From CAVVFX01 sp963777595 (GTDB lineage: Bacteria; Acidobacteriota; Terriglobia; Bryobacterales; Bryobacteraceae): a stretch of DNA of 64,000 nt. The notes beneath the pieces were generated by a model. It was not told the origin of the DNA. It was given only the letters and a program-made list of their open reading frames with translations, and ran no database searches. The stretch lies in NCBI GenBank assembly GCA_963777595.1, contig CAVZRE010000061.1, forward strand, positions 67,995-131,994. Direction: 5' to 3'. Position numbers and translations under genes: made by a program. Positions 8,017 to 18,546 of the stretch are shown here, one piece after another. Position 1 is the first letter of the stretch, and every line of letters starts with the position of its first letter.

Positions 8017-10608
8017 TTACTGGAGGAGCAAGTCACCCTGGCCATTGGAGGCTTTATCGTCCGGTGGCGCATCCGGCAGGACACACGCGGCGGCGACCTT
8101 ATCGTTTTGCTCCAGGTTCACCAGGCGAACTCCCTGGGTAGACCTTCCGGCCTGGCGGATTTCTCCGGACCCGATGCGAATCATCTGGCCATCTTTGGAG
8201 ACGATCATCAATTCGGTATCTTCCTTCACCGACAGGATGGCGACGACCATACCGTTGCGTGCGGTCGTCTTCATATTGATGACGCCTTTACCGCCGCGGT
8301 TGGTCAGGCGGTACTCGCCGACCTGGGTGCGCTTGCCGTAGCCATTCTCCGAGATGGAGAGCATGAGGGCATCCTCACGAACGACCTCCGCGCCGACAAT
8401 GAAGTCGCCTGCTTCGAGGTCCATGGCGCGCACACCGCGGGCAGGACGGCCCATGGCGCGAACCTGAGTCTCCTGGAATTTGATCGCCTGGCCCTCGTGG
8501 CTGCCGAGGAAGATCAGGTCGCTGCCGCTGCTCAGGCGCGCAGCGATCAGTTCGTCGCCGTCGTCGAGGCCCAATGCGATGATGCCGCGGGACATCGGAT
8601 TATCGAACTCAGTGAGTTCGCACTTCTTGATGACACCGTTCCGCGTCACCATCACGATGTGTTTTTCCGGCACGAATTCCTGCACGGCGAGGAAGGCCTT
8701 GACGGTTTCGTCGGGCTGCAGGTTGATGAGGTTGCTGATGTTCTTGCCCTTACCCGTGGTGGAAGCGTCGGGGATTTCGTAGATCTTGAGCCAGTAGACA
8801 CGGCCCATGTTGGTGAACACCAGAAGATAGGCGTGGGTCGACGCGACCAGGAAGTATTCGACGAAATCCTCGGTGCGCGTGCCCATCCCGATACGACCCT
8901 TGCCGCCACGCGATTGCCGCCGATAGGTATCGACCGCGGTGCGTTTCAGGTAGCCGCCGTGAGTGACGGTGACCGCGACATCTTCCACGGCGACGAGGTC
9001 CTCGATGTTGATATCGCCGGTGTCCTCGACAATCTGGGTGCGGCGTTCGTCGCCATATTCCTTGCGGACCTCTTCGAGTTCCTTAATGATAACCGCGCGG
9101 AGCACCTTCTCGGAACCGAGGATTTCGAGGTAACCCATAATGCGCTGCTGGATATCGGCCAGTTCGTCGATGATTTTCTGCTGCTCCATGCCGGTCAGGC
9201 GCTGGAGTTGTAGTTCGATGATGGCTTGCGCCTGTTTCTCGCTGAGCTGGCGGAGCGGATCGGCGTTGACGGCCCGAAGATAAACCTCGTCGAATTTAAA
9301 CTGCGTGGACGCGGCAACCAGCGACTCACGGGCCTCCTTGGGCGATTTGGCGGCACGAATCAACCGGATGACTTCGTCGATGTTCTCGAGAGCCAGTTTG
9401 AAACCGAGCAGGATATGCTCGCGTTCCCGAGCCTTGCGCAGCAGGAAATCCGTGCGACGGCGGACCACGTCGATACGGTGCTCGATGAAGAATTTGATGG
9501 TGTCGATCAGGCCAAGTTCCCGCGGTTGGCCGTTAACGATCGAAAGATTGATGATGCCGAAGCTGATCTGCAGCTGGGTCTGTTTATAGAGGTTGTTGAG
9601 GACGACTTCGGCCTGTTCGCCACGCTTCAGCTCATAAACGATGCGGTAGCCATCGCGATCGCTGTGGTCGACGACGTCAGCAATGCCTTCGATCTTCTTC
9701 TCGTTGACCAGGGCAGCCGTTTCTTTGATAAGGCGCGACTTGTTGACTTGGTAAGGGATCTCAGTCACCACGATCTGTTCGCGGTCCTTACCGACATGCT
9801 CGATTCTTGCTAAAGCGCGGATCTTGATGCTACCTCGTCCCCGCGTGTATGCATCGACGATGCCCTGGCGCCCCAGAATGAGGCCGCCTGTCGGGAAATC
9901 GGGGCCTTTGACGATCTCCAGAATTTCGGGAAGCTGCGTCTCGGGCTTCTTTACGATCAGGATTGTGGCGTCCAGGATTTCGCGCAGGTTGTGCGGCGGA
10001 ATGTTCGTCGCCATGCCCACTGCAATGCCGGACGAACCGTTGATCAGCAGGTTGGGGACACGCGTGGGAAGGACTTCAGGCTCAACCGTGCTGTCGTCAT
10101 AGTTCGGCTTGAAATCAACCGTCTCCATGTCGATGTCCTCGAGGAGAGCGGTGGCGATCCAGGAGAGCCGGGCTTCGGTGTACCGCATGGCCGCCGGTGG
10201 GTCGCCATCGACGGAGCCGAAGTTACCCTGACCGTTGATCAATGGATAGCGCATCGTGAAATCCTGCGCCATCCGGACTAAAGATTCGTATACGGGGCTG
10301 TCGCCGTGAGGGTGATACTTTCCGAGCACGTCGCCGACGATTCTGGCGCACTTCTTGGTGGGTCGATTGGGCAGCAGGCCCATGTCGTGCATGCCATAGA
10401 GAATGCGCCGGTGTACCGGTTTTAAACCATCACGAATATCGGGTAACGCGCGTCCTACGATCACGCTCATGGCGTAGTCGAGATAGGACCGGCGCATCTC
10501 GTCTTCGATGTTTATCGGGAGGAGGTTCTTGTTGTCACCGTCGCCACCACCGGGCAGGGGTGGCTGCTGGGGCGGCGGGGGCCCTGGGGGATTATCCTGT
10601 TCTGCCAT
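8017..10608 (-). CDS. gyrA: DNA gyrase subunit A
   Basis: 863 residues. Breakage-reunion domain starts about residue 30 (INIEDEMRRSYLDYAMSVIV), with catalytic Tyr143 in AAMRYTEARL. The quinolone-determining region reads HPHGDSPVYESLVRMAQ: Ser104 (E. coli Ser83 equivalent) is kept and Glu108 stands at the Asp87 position. The C-terminal pinwheel carries a GyrA box (SRGGKGRIG), which separates it from ParC. The N-terminus has a Pro/Gly-rich extension (PPGPPPPQQPPLPGGG) before the conserved core, about 25 residues longer than the E. coli protein. Stands alone; gyrB is not in the window. Confidence 0.97.
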   Translation of the reverse strand: MAEQDNPPGPPPPQQPPLPGGGDGDNKNLLPINIEDEMRRSYLDYAMSVIVGRALPDIRDGLKPVHRRILYGMHDMGLLPNRPTKKCARIVGDVLGKYHPHGDSPVYESLVRMAQDFTMRYPLINGQGNFGSVDGDPPAAMRYTEARLSWIATALLEDIDMETVDFKPNYDDSTVEPEVLPTRVPNLLINGSSGIAVGMATNIPPHNLREILDATILIVKKPETQLPEILEIVKGPDFPTGGLILGRQGIVDAYTRGRGSIKIRALARIEHVGKDREQIVVTEIPYQVNKSRLIKETAALVNEKKIEGIADVVDHSDRDGYRIVYELKRGEQAEVVLNNLYKQTQLQISFGIINLSIVNGQPRELGLIDTIKFFIEHRIDVVRRRTDFLLRKAREREHILLGFKLALENIDEVIRLIRAAKSPKEARESLVAASTQFKFDEVYLRAVNADPLRQLSEKQAQAIIELQLQRLTGMEQQKIIDELADIQQRIMGYLEILGSEKVLRAVIIKELEEVRKEYGDERRTQIVEDTGDINIEDLVAVEDVAVTVTHGGYLKRTAVDTYRRQSRGGKGRIGMGTRTEDFVEYFLVASTHAYLLVFTNMGRVYWLKIYEIPDASTTGKGKNISNLINLQPDETVKAFLAVQEFVPEKHIVMVTRNGVIKKCELTEFDNPMSRGIIALGLDDGDELIAARLSSGSDLIFLGSHEGQAIKFQETQVRAMGRPARGVRAMDLEAGDFIVGAEVVREDALMLSISENGYGKRTQVGEYRLTNRGGKGVINMKTTARNGMVVAILSVKEDTELMIVSKDGQMIRIGSGEIRQAGRSTQGVRLVNLEQNDKVAAACVLPDAPPDDKASNGQGDLLLQ

Positions 10609-10661
10609 AAAAAGGGGTTAAGTTAAATTATAGCAAGAATTTAGGAGAAGTTAAACGCCTG

Positions 10662-12035
10662 CTACAAGGGTTTCAACTCACCGAGGATCGTAGGGATCAA
10701 TTCGGATACCGTCGGGTGAATGTGCACGGCCCGCTGCAAGGTGGTGTAGGGCTGTCGCGAATACATCGTGTCGAGGATGCAATGAATCGCTTCGTCGCCA
10801 CCGGTGCCGAGAATCGCGGCTCCAAGAATCTCTTTGGATTCCGCGTCGACGGTCACTTTCATGAACCCTTGCGTCTCGCCTTTTTCGGCTGCCCGGGCGA
10901 CCCGTGTCATAGGCCGCTGCCCAATCAGGGCGGGGCGGCCGCGCCGTCGAATCTCTGCGTCGGTCATCCCGGCACGGCCCAACGGCGGATCAATGAATAG
11001 CCCATAGGTAGTGATGCGGTCGCTCACGCGGCGGGAATCGCCATCGAGCAAATTGGCCGCGACAATCTCGTAATCGTTGTAGGAGGTGTGCGTAAAGCCG
11101 CCGTGTCCGTTACAGTCGCCGAGCGCCCAGATTCCCGGCACGCTGGTGCGTAATTCAGCATCGACGACAATGTAGCCCTCACCGTCAGTCGCTATGCCTG
11201 CCTGATCGAGGCCGAGGTCGTCGGTATTGGGACGGCGCCCGACGGCGAGAAGGACGTGGGAACCCACAGCCTCGCGTCCGCCATCTGAACAACTCAGGCC
11301 GGCGATCACCTCCTCTCCCCGCTTCTTAAAGTGGATGCATTCGGCGTCCAATTCAATGTGAATTCCCTCATTCTCCAGGATTTTTCGGATCGCGTCCGAA
11401 ACGTCTTCGTCCTCCTTTTGGACCAGTCGCGGACCCTTCTCTACTATTGTGACTTCGCTACCGAAGCGACGGAACATTTGCCCGAATTCCAGGCCAATAT
11501 AGCTGCCACCGATGATGAGGAGATGCCGCGGGAGGAAATCGACTTCCATCATGCTGCTGTTGGTCAGATAATGGACCTCCTCAATGCCAGGCATTTTTGG
11601 CACAATGGCGCGTCCTCCTACGTTGATGAAAATGCGTTGCGCCTCGAGCAGATCCTCTCCGACACGGACTGCATTCGGTGATTCGAATCGGGCGTGTCCC
11701 TGGTAGACCGTGCAGTTCTTAAGGTCACGGAGCGATTTCTCAACCCCAATCCGCGATTTTGACGAAATCTGGTCCTTCCGCGCCTTGACGGCCCGCATGT
11801 CGACGCTGACGGAGCCGGTGAGGGTGACTCCGTAGTCGGCGGCACGACGGGCCATCTGAGCCGCATAAGCGCTCGCGACCATGGTTTTGGTCGGGATGCA
11901 GCCGGTATTGACGCACGTGCCGCCGAACAGTTTTCGCTCGATGACTGCGACTTTCCTCCCGGAGGAAGCGAGCCTGGAGGCGAGCGAGGGACCGGCCTGA
12001 CCCGTACCTATAATTACGTCGTCGAAGGTAAGCAT
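10662..12035 (-). CDS. Pyridine nucleotide-disulfide oxidoreductase (dihydrolipoamide dehydrogenase / MerA-like)
   Basis: 457 residues. FAD-binding GTGQAG near residue 10, redox-active disulfide Cys41/Cys46 in GGTCVNTGCIPTKT, NAD(P) Rossmann motif IIGGSYIGLEFGQMF near 175, second FAD motif WALGDCNG near 310, and the dimerisation domain with catalytic HIHPTVSE near the end. Often annotated mercuric reductase, but it lacks the N-terminal NmerA domain and the C-terminal vicinal Cys pair required for Hg(II), so a mercury role is unlikely. Electron acceptor unknown. The gene lies 53 bp upstream of the gyrA start on the same strand. Confidence 0.88.
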   Translation of the reverse strand: MLTFDDVIIGTGQAGPSLASRLASSGRKVAVIERKLFGGTCVNTGCIPTKTMVASAYAAQMARRAADYGVTLTGSVSVDMRAVKARKDQISSKSRIGVEKSLRDLKNCTVYQGHARFESPNAVRVGEDLLEAQRIFINVGGRAIVPKMPGIEEVHYLTNSSMMEVDFLPRHLLIIGGSYIGLEFGQMFRRFGSEVTIVEKGPRLVQKEDEDVSDAIRKILENEGIHIELDAECIHFKKRGEEVIAGLSCSDGGREAVGSHVLLAVGRRPNTDDLGLDQAGIATDGEGYIVVDAELRTSVPGIWALGDCNGHGGFTHTSYNDYEIVAANLLDGDSRRVSDRITTYGLFIDPPLGRAGMTDAEIRRRGRPALIGQRPMTRVARAAEKGETQGFMKVTVDAESKEILGAAILGTGGDEAIHCILDTMYSRQPYTTLQRAVHIHPTVSELIPTILGELKPL

Positions 12036-12358
12036 GATGGAAGTCCTGCAAGCAGATTGTCAGATTGAAGGTGCCGAGGCAAGATTAAACTCCATAAATG
12101 TCAACTGATATCGTACCGGATGCGACACCGGCGTGCGACTGAAATTCCAAAAGTGGAAGCTAAGTCTCCCGTCTTGAGCGGGGCGTGCGTGGAACGGCGC
12201 AATTCGGCAGCGCAGAAGGCGGATTGGCGATAAATATCCGTTAAATCGGAGATCCGTATTCGAGCCCATTCCATTTTCTATAACCTTCATCCGCTCTTGC
12301 CTTTAGCGGTAATTTCCCATACAATCAAACACATCCGTAACAGAGGTTTTTGCATTCT
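12036..12358 (+). promoter_or_regulatory. Intergenic control region with sigma-70-like promoter for the TonB receptor gene
   Basis: A 323-bp stretch without a credible gene (a 76-aa minus-strand frame at 12060-12290 has no recognisable composition). Near its right end TTGCCT (12297-12302) and TACAAT (12320-12325) are separated by 17 bp, a good sigma-70 match, placing transcription start near 12332. An AGAGG ribosome-binding site (12342-12346) precedes the ATG at 12359. Confidence 0.55.
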
Positions 12359-15300
12359 ATGAAGCATATAAAGGTTCTAACGATCGCCTCACTGATGGGG
12401 CTTTTTGCCCTCTCCTCCGCCTTCGGTCAGGCGACCGACGGCAACATCACCGGCACGGTACTGGATCCCAGCGGCGCAGCTGTCTCAGGAGCATCTGTGA
12501 CCGCCCAGGACGTTGCGGCGGGAACCAGGTTTTCCGCCAATACTGACAAGACGGGAACTTATCGTATCGAGCATCTGCTGATCGGGACCTATAGCATCAC
12601 AGTGACTGCGCCCGGATTTAGCACGAAGACATTGGATCGGGTCGCGATCGAGCTGAACAAGACCGCGACGGTCAACGTCAAAATGGAAGTCGGGAATGTG
12701 TCGCAGGTAGTTGAGATTTCCGACGTTGCGGCGGCCCTCGACACTACCACCGCGCAGGTAGCCAACACCTATAACTCCCAGTTCACAGTCGACCTTGCCA
12801 GTTCGGCGAATCCGGCGGGCGGCGTCTTAAACCTGTCCCTGCTGGGCGCAGGCGTAGGAAGCAACGGGGGTGTCGGAGTCGGCAGCGGGCCTTCGGTCGG
12901 CGGTCAGCGGCCCAGAAACAACAACTTCACGATCGAAGGAATCGATAACAACCGCAAGGACGTGACGGGCCCCGTAGTGAGCGTGCCCAACGATGCGGTT
13001 GCCGAATTCACTCTTTTGCAGAATCAGTTCAGCGCGGAATACGGTCACTCGTCGGGCGGCCAGTTCAATAGCGTGCTGGATAGCGGAACGAATAAGATTC
13101 ACGGTTCCATTTGGGAATACCTGGAGAATCGGAACCTGAATGCCATCGACCAGTCGTTCGCCCGGAATTACCCGCTCGGCCCGGTCCCGGAGAATCCGCG
13201 CTATGACCAGAACCGTCTGGGCGCCAAGATTGGCGGACCAATCATCAAGAACAAACTGTTCTATTTCGGTTCTTACGAGTACAATCCACTGGGCCAGTCC
13301 CCCTCTGCCGGCACCATCTACGCGCCCACCTCGGCCGGATACACGGCGCTCGGGAACGTCACAACCTTCAGCCAAACAAATCTCGGCATTTTGAAACAGT
13401 ATCTCCCCGCCGCGCCGACCCAGGCGTCCGGGTCGACCGGCACCATCACGGTGTGCAACGCCGTCTTCTCTTATGCGAATTGCCCGGCGACAAACCAGGT
13501 TGCGATTCCGGTCGGCATTCTTCCGGTGGCTGCGCCGAGCTTCCAGAACAATTACCGGTATGTCGTTTCGGTTGACTATAACCTTTCGGACAAGGATCAA
13601 CTCCGCGGCCGTTACATCGACAACAAGGAGTCGACGCTTGACACTAACGCGGAACTTCCGGTGTTTTTCACTTCCCTACCCATCACCGGCCATCTCGGGT
13701 CTTTCTCGGAATTCCACAATTTTTCGTCGAACGTAATCAACGAATTCCGTCTGTCCGTATAACCGTTACAACAGTAACTACGGTGTGCCCGACTTCAAAT
13801 TCCCGGGACTCGACCAGTTCCCCAACCTGAATTTCAACGACCTGGGTCCGCAGGGCCTGCAACTGGGTCCGAATCCCAATGCGCCTCAGGCGACCATCCA
13901 GAATGTTTATTCGCTGGTCGACAACGTGAGCTGGATCAAAGGACGTCATGAGTTCAAATTCGGCATCGATGCGCGAGATTTGATCGCCGCCAGCACCTTC
14001 ATCCAGCGCTCCCGAGGTGACTACGAATACACCAACCTGAGCGACTACCTGCACGACATGTTTCCCAACTACATCGCCCAGCGCAACGTCGGCGGTCGCC
14101 CCTACTCGGGAAATCAGACGGCATTCTACGCCTTCGCGAACGATAACTACAAAGTTGATTCGCACCTGACCCTCAACCTCGGCGTCCGCTACGAGTTCAA
14201 CGGCGTGGCTCAGTCGATGCAGCTCTTCAACCTGGATGCCGCCGCCAGCACACCCGGCCTGATCACCTTTGCCGCGCCGAAGTCGCAGAAGGACAACTTT
14301 GCCCCACGCCTCGGTTTTGCCTATTCGCCCGGCGCGAGTGCGACCACATCCATCCGCGGCGGCTTCGGCCTCGCGTACGATCAGATCTTCGATAACGTCG
14401 GCACGAACGCCACGCCTCCGCAAGCCAGCGCCACGGTAAACATTCCGACGCCCAACAATCTCAACCAGGTTGGTTACCTGGCAAATGGCGGAATTCTTCC
14501 TACCGCTCTGGCGTCCAACCCGACCGTCGCGCAGTTGAAAGCATTGAGCACCAGTTACCTTCCCAATCAGGAAGTCGGGTACGGGATTAACTGGAACCTC
14601 GGCGTACAGCACGTGTTCGCAAAGGACTACACGCTCGAAGTCCGATACCTCGGCACCCGCGGCGTCCATCTGCTGTTCCAGAACCAGCTGAATAAAGTTG
14701 CATTGGTCAACGGGACGACCAATTTGCCGTATTTCTTCACCGCTCCCTCGACGGCTACGCTGAACGCGCTACCGCTTTCACTCAACCAGTTGACGACCAA
14801 CGAGAGTATCAACAACGACCCCTGGTATGGGTATGGTTATACGAACGCCATTACAGGCTACCTCCCGATCGGCAATTCGAGCTACGAGGGCCTGGCTACC
14901 GAATTCACTAAACGCTACTCGGCGCACCTGACGTTCAAAGCGGCATACACCTGGAGCCATTTGATCGACGACAGCACGGCCGAGGTCAACTCCACGAGTC
15001 TGACGCCTCGCCGTGCCGAGGATTTCCAGAACCTCAATGCGGAGCGCGCCACGTCCGCGCTCGATCACCGCAACCGTTTCACTCTGGTCTCGCTGTACCA
15101 GGTACCGTGGTTCGCCGGAGATACCAACTGGTTGAAGAAGAACATCATCGGAAACTTCCAGTTCTCCTTCGTCTACACAGCGGAAACCGGCGAATTGGCT
15201 ACGCCTCAAAGCGCGGTTGACTCCAACCTCAACGGAGACTCCGCAACCGACCGCGTGGTGATCAACCCGAATGGCGGGTTTGCCAACTCCAGCAGTGGTG

Positions 15301-15695
15301 TGACGGCTCTCAAGGCCACCTCGGGCCCGAATTCTGGACAAGTGGTCGGCTACATGGTCACCAACCCGTACGCTCTCTATATTCAGGCGCAGCCCGGTAT
15401 GTACGCCAATTCCGGCCGCAATATTCTGGAGACTCCGGCCATTAACAACCTCGACTTCAACGCCGTGAAAGTCTTCTCGTTCCGCGAACGGACGAAGTTC
15501 GAGCTCCGGGCCGATTTCTTCAATGGCTTCAACCATCCGCAATATACCGCTGGCGCCGTGAACAATACTACACTGACCCAGCACATCGGCTTGACCGGCC
15601 CGCTGACTCCCGGCAACGCCCAATTCGACGCCTGGAGCCAGGTCTTCAGCAGCCACCCGCGCAACATACAGGTTGGCGCCAAGCTGATGTTCTGA
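12359..15695 (+). CDS. Oar-like TonB-dependent receptor with carboxypeptidase-regulatory domain, one frameshift
   Basis: Outer-membrane receptor of the large acidobacterial Oar/SusC-like class. Signal peptide 1-23 (to SSAFGQ), CarboxypepD_reg beta-sandwich about 30-105 (GNITGTVLDPSGAAVSGASV), plug about 120-260 with the family motif GQRPRNNNFTIEGIDNN, then a long barrel ending in an aromatic residue (VGAKLMF). The frame is broken by one extra base near 13757: removing a G from CTGTCCGTATAAC restores RLSYNRYNSNYGVPD and a single 1,111-residue protein; as sequenced it splits into 12350-13762 and 13785-15695. A perfect intrinsic terminator follows. Probably imports or binds oligosaccharides, given the secreted glycosidase next to it (inference). 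Confidence 0.93.
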
Positions 15696-15720
15696 CTAGT
15701 TCCTCCTGACTCACCTCCAC

Positions 15721-15757
15721 GGGGCGGATGCCGGCGACGGTATCCGCCCCGTTTTTT
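15721..15757 (+). terminator. Rho-independent terminator after the TonB receptor gene
   Basis: Perfect 9-bp GC-rich stem GGGGCGGAT (15721-15729) / ATCCGCCCC (15742-15750), 12-nt loop, followed by GTTTTTT. It lies 26 bp after the stop codon. Confidence 0.88.
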
Positions 15758-15798
15758 CATTTGGCTCCCGACCGATCCGATATGATGGCTACTTCGCG

Positions 15799-18438
15799 AT
15801 GCTTTCCTTCACGCGTGCCTTGTGCACCGCAGCGCTGCTGTGGTCGCCTCTGGGATACTCGCAGCAGTTCTTCCCATTTACTTTAGATCAGGATCATCTG
15901 GCCGGCGCGCCGGATGCCAGTTCGCTCAACCATCCGCTAACCGCCGGCGACCGGCTAAAGGTCTGCGGCGAGCACTTCTGCCGATCATCGGATGGCTCGC
16001 GTGTGCGTCTGTTCGGCGTGAATCTGGCGTTTGGAGCCAATTTCCCGACGAAAGCGGATGCACCCAGAATTGCCAAACGCCTGCGCCGCCTGGGCATCAA
16101 TCTGGTCCGCTGCCATCACATGGACTCCTCGCCGGATCGAAATCCGTCCGACGCGCGAAGCCTGCTCACAACCGGTCCCTACCCTACGCTAAATCCCATT
16201 TCAGTGGAACGGTTGCGTGCGTTTCTCGATGCGCTGAAAGCCGAAGGGATCTATGCCGATTTAAATCTTCATGTCGGATACACCTTCCGGCCGCCGGTCG
16301 ACAATGTCCCCGCGCTGGATAAATTCCCGCAACAAAGCAAGCCACTGCACATCTTCTTTCCGCGGATGGTGGAACTGCAGTGCGAGTACACGCGCAAGGT
16401 GATCGACGCCCTCAAACTGGGCGACGATCCGGTGCTCGGTATCGTCGAAATTAATAACGAGTCTTCGCTGATCTACGCCTGGCAGACCAATCAGCTCGAC
16501 GAATATCTGACTGGCGATTACCGCCGGGCGCTCGAAAGCCAATGGAACGCGTTCCTGAAATCGCGGTACGCCTCAACTGAGAAATTGCGTCACGTGTGGG
16601 GTGACAGCACCTCCGATGGCGCGGAGATCCTGGGCCAGAACTGGAGCCTGGAGGTGCATGGACCGTCGCAGGCTGCGAAAGAAATGAAAGATGGCGCAAT
16701 CGTCGTGCGTCTTACCCACGCAGGCGCATCGGTAATTGCCAAGCAGGTCGGCTTTTCGATCGATAAAGCTCATGGCTATATCGCGGAGGTGGAGATTCGC
16801 GCCGATTTGCCGGACGGCGTTTCGCGGAGCGTCCATTGGGACCTCAAGCGAGATGTCAGCCCCTGGGATGGGCTGGGCAGCAAGACTATTCTGGTCACCA
16901 ATCGCTGGCAGAAAGCGCGGCTGTCGATTCAACAGCCCGGGTCTGCGTTCGACAGGAACGGACGTTTCGGCATCGAATTGCAAGGGATTGGCGCAGAAGT
17001 GCCAGTCTACATCCGCGATGCGTCGTTGCGCGTAGCCGGAAAGAGAGGATTGAACTCCGGCGAATCACTGGAAGCCGCGAACATTTCTCTGCCCGGCGAC
17101 GACGTAGTGACCCGGCAGCGGATGGATGACTACCTTCTATTTCTCGTCGACGTGGACCGAACTTATTTAAAAAGGATGCTGGCGGCGCTACGCGATGCGG
17201 CTGGGCCATCGGTGCCCACTGCGGGGACACAGGTACGGTACGGCGGTCTCGAGAATTACGATACACACCAGGACCTCGATTTTCAGGACAACCATTTTTA
17301 TCTCGATCACTACAATTTTCCGCACACCCAATGGGACGCGCGCGACTGGCGGCAGAAAAATTCTTCGGGGATTGGCAACGGGCTAACCGAACTAACCGGC
17401 GTCGCGATCGAACGCCAGGCCGGACGGCCTTATACTGTCAGCGAATTCAACCAGCCGTGGCCGAATACGCAAGCGAACGAGATCGACGTGGTAACGTCCG
17501 CGGTGGGTGCATTCCAGGATTGGGACGCGCTGATGCACTTCGCTTACGCACACGCCGCAGATTGGTCGACGGCTCAGCCCAATGGCTTTAATCTCAACGG
17601 TGACTGCTCCAAGGATGTGCTGCTGGGACAAGCCGCATGGCTCTTTCGATCCGGAGGAATTCAAGCCGGCAAATCTCCTGTGATTGTTCCTTTGCCAGCC
17701 GCTTTGCGATTGCGGGCGCTCCGGGAAAAACAGAACTGGAACGTTCCTAAATTATTGACTGAAGAGACAGGACTAGATCCCACGAGTGTCTTCGTGCATC
17801 CCGTCAAATTGGCTAAGGATGGTATGGGCGATGCGGCGCCGGCGCGCAAGGCTGTCGCGCCGTATCAGAGCGATACCGGCGAACTGACCTACGATCGAGA
17901 CGCGAAGCTCTACTTGATACATGCTCCGCAAGCTGCCGGGGTGTTTGGCTATGCCGGGAATCGTGCCGTCGCCGCGGGTCCGCTGGAAGTTCAGCTGGCA
18001 GCCGGCGCGCGCGGTTACGCGACCATTCTTCTGACGTCGCTCGACGGCCGCGCGCTGGCCGATTCCCGGCACTTGCTGCTGTCGACGCCGGGCTATGCCA
18101 CGAGGACGCTGGCGGGATCAACGCCTCCGCGTCCGCAGAAAATAATTAACTATCCAGGGACGACGGAATGGTGGACACTCGAACCCGATGCCGGCAGCAG
18201 TAAGCCCTCCGGCGATTTGAACCAGGGCGCCGATCCGGTATGGATGGAACGTGTCGAAAGCACGATCCTGCTGACTACTCATGCGAAGCGCCTGACCGTT
18301 TATCCGCTCTCCGGAAGCGGAGCCCGACTTGCGGCACTTTCCGGCGACGACGTAGGGTCTGCAGAGGGACGGTTTCGCATTCACCTACAGGCCGATGGCC
18401 AGGCTTTCTCTCCCTGGTTCGAACTGGTGGTTCCGTGA
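15799..18438 (+). CDS. Secreted clan GH-A (GH5-like) glycoside hydrolase with inserted beta-sandwich module
   Basis: 879 residues with signal peptide 1-22 (MLSFTRALCTAALLWSPLGYSQ). The TIM-barrel begins with VRLFGVNLAFGANFP and GINLVRCHHMD (about 70-110). Acid/base Glu221 sits in VEINNESSL and the likely nucleophile Glu549 in TVSEFNQPW, matching the paired strand-4/strand-7 glutamates of clan GH-A. Between them, at about residues 275-420, lies a non-barrel stretch with the look of a carbohydrate-binding beta-sandwich (KQVGFSIDKAHGYIAEVEIR ... VPVYIRDASLRV), apparently inserted in the catalytic domain. A further beta-rich domain follows to the end. Substrate is probably a beta-linked plant glycan; I cannot choose between mannan and glucan. 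Confidence 0.78.
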   Translation: MLSFTRALCTAALLWSPLGYSQQFFPFTLDQDHLAGAPDASSLNHPLTAGDRLKVCGEHFCRSSDGSRVRLFGVNLAFGANFPTKADAPRIAKRLRRLGINLVRCHHMDSSPDRNPSDARSLLTTGPYPTLNPISVERLRAFLDALKAEGIYADLNLHVGYTFRPPVDNVPALDKFPQQSKPLHIFFPRMVELQCEYTRKVIDALKLGDDPVLGIVEINNESSLIYAWQTNQLDEYLTGDYRRALESQWNAFLKSRYASTEKLRHVWGDSTSDGAEILGQNWSLEVHGPSQAAKEMKDGAIVVRLTHAGASVIAKQVGFSIDKAHGYIAEVEIRADLPDGVSRSVHWDLKRDVSPWDGLGSKTILVTNRWQKARLSIQQPGSAFDRNGRFGIELQGIGAEVPVYIRDASLRVAGKRGLNSGESLEAANISLPGDDVVTRQRMDDYLLFLVDVDRTYLKRMLAALRDAAGPSVPTAGTQVRYGGLENYDTHQDLDFQDNHFYLDHYNFPHTQWDARDWRQKNSSGIGNGLTELTGVAIERQAGRPYTVSEFNQPWPNTQANEIDVVTSAVGAFQDWDALMHFAYAHAADWSTAQPNGFNLNGDCSKDVLLGQAAWLFRSGGIQAGKSPVIVPLPAALRLRALREKQNWNVPKLLTEETGLDPTSVFVHPVKLAKDGMGDAAPARKAVAPYQSDTGELTYDRDAKLYLIHAPQAAGVFGYAGNRAVAAGPLEVQLAAGARGYATILLTSLDGRALADSRHLLLSTPGYATRTLAGSTPPRPQKIINYPGTTEWWTLEPDAGSSKPSGDLNQGADPVWMERVESTILLTTHAKRLTVYPLSGSGARLAALSGDDVGSAEGRFRIHLQADGQAFSPWFELVVP

Positions 18439-18546
18439 CAAGGCTCAGGCTTTCATTTGTAACACGGAGTTCAGTCTGTGCAGTTTAGTTTTTAGTCGCG
18501 CCGTTAATAGCACAGACCGAAGTCTGGTTACGGCATCATAGATCAT

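Noticed and set aside
8017..10608. Topoisomerase IV subunit ParC
   Set aside because: A GyrA box (SRGGKG) and full-length C-terminal pinwheel are present, which identify GyrA.
10662..12035. Mercuric reductase (merA)
   Set aside because: Has the shared redox disulfide but lacks the C-terminal vicinal cysteines and NmerA domain, and no other mer gene is nearby.
12060..12290. 76-aa minus-strand ORF upstream of the TonB receptor gene
   Set aside because: No recognisable motif or RBS; the region is better explained as a promoter region.
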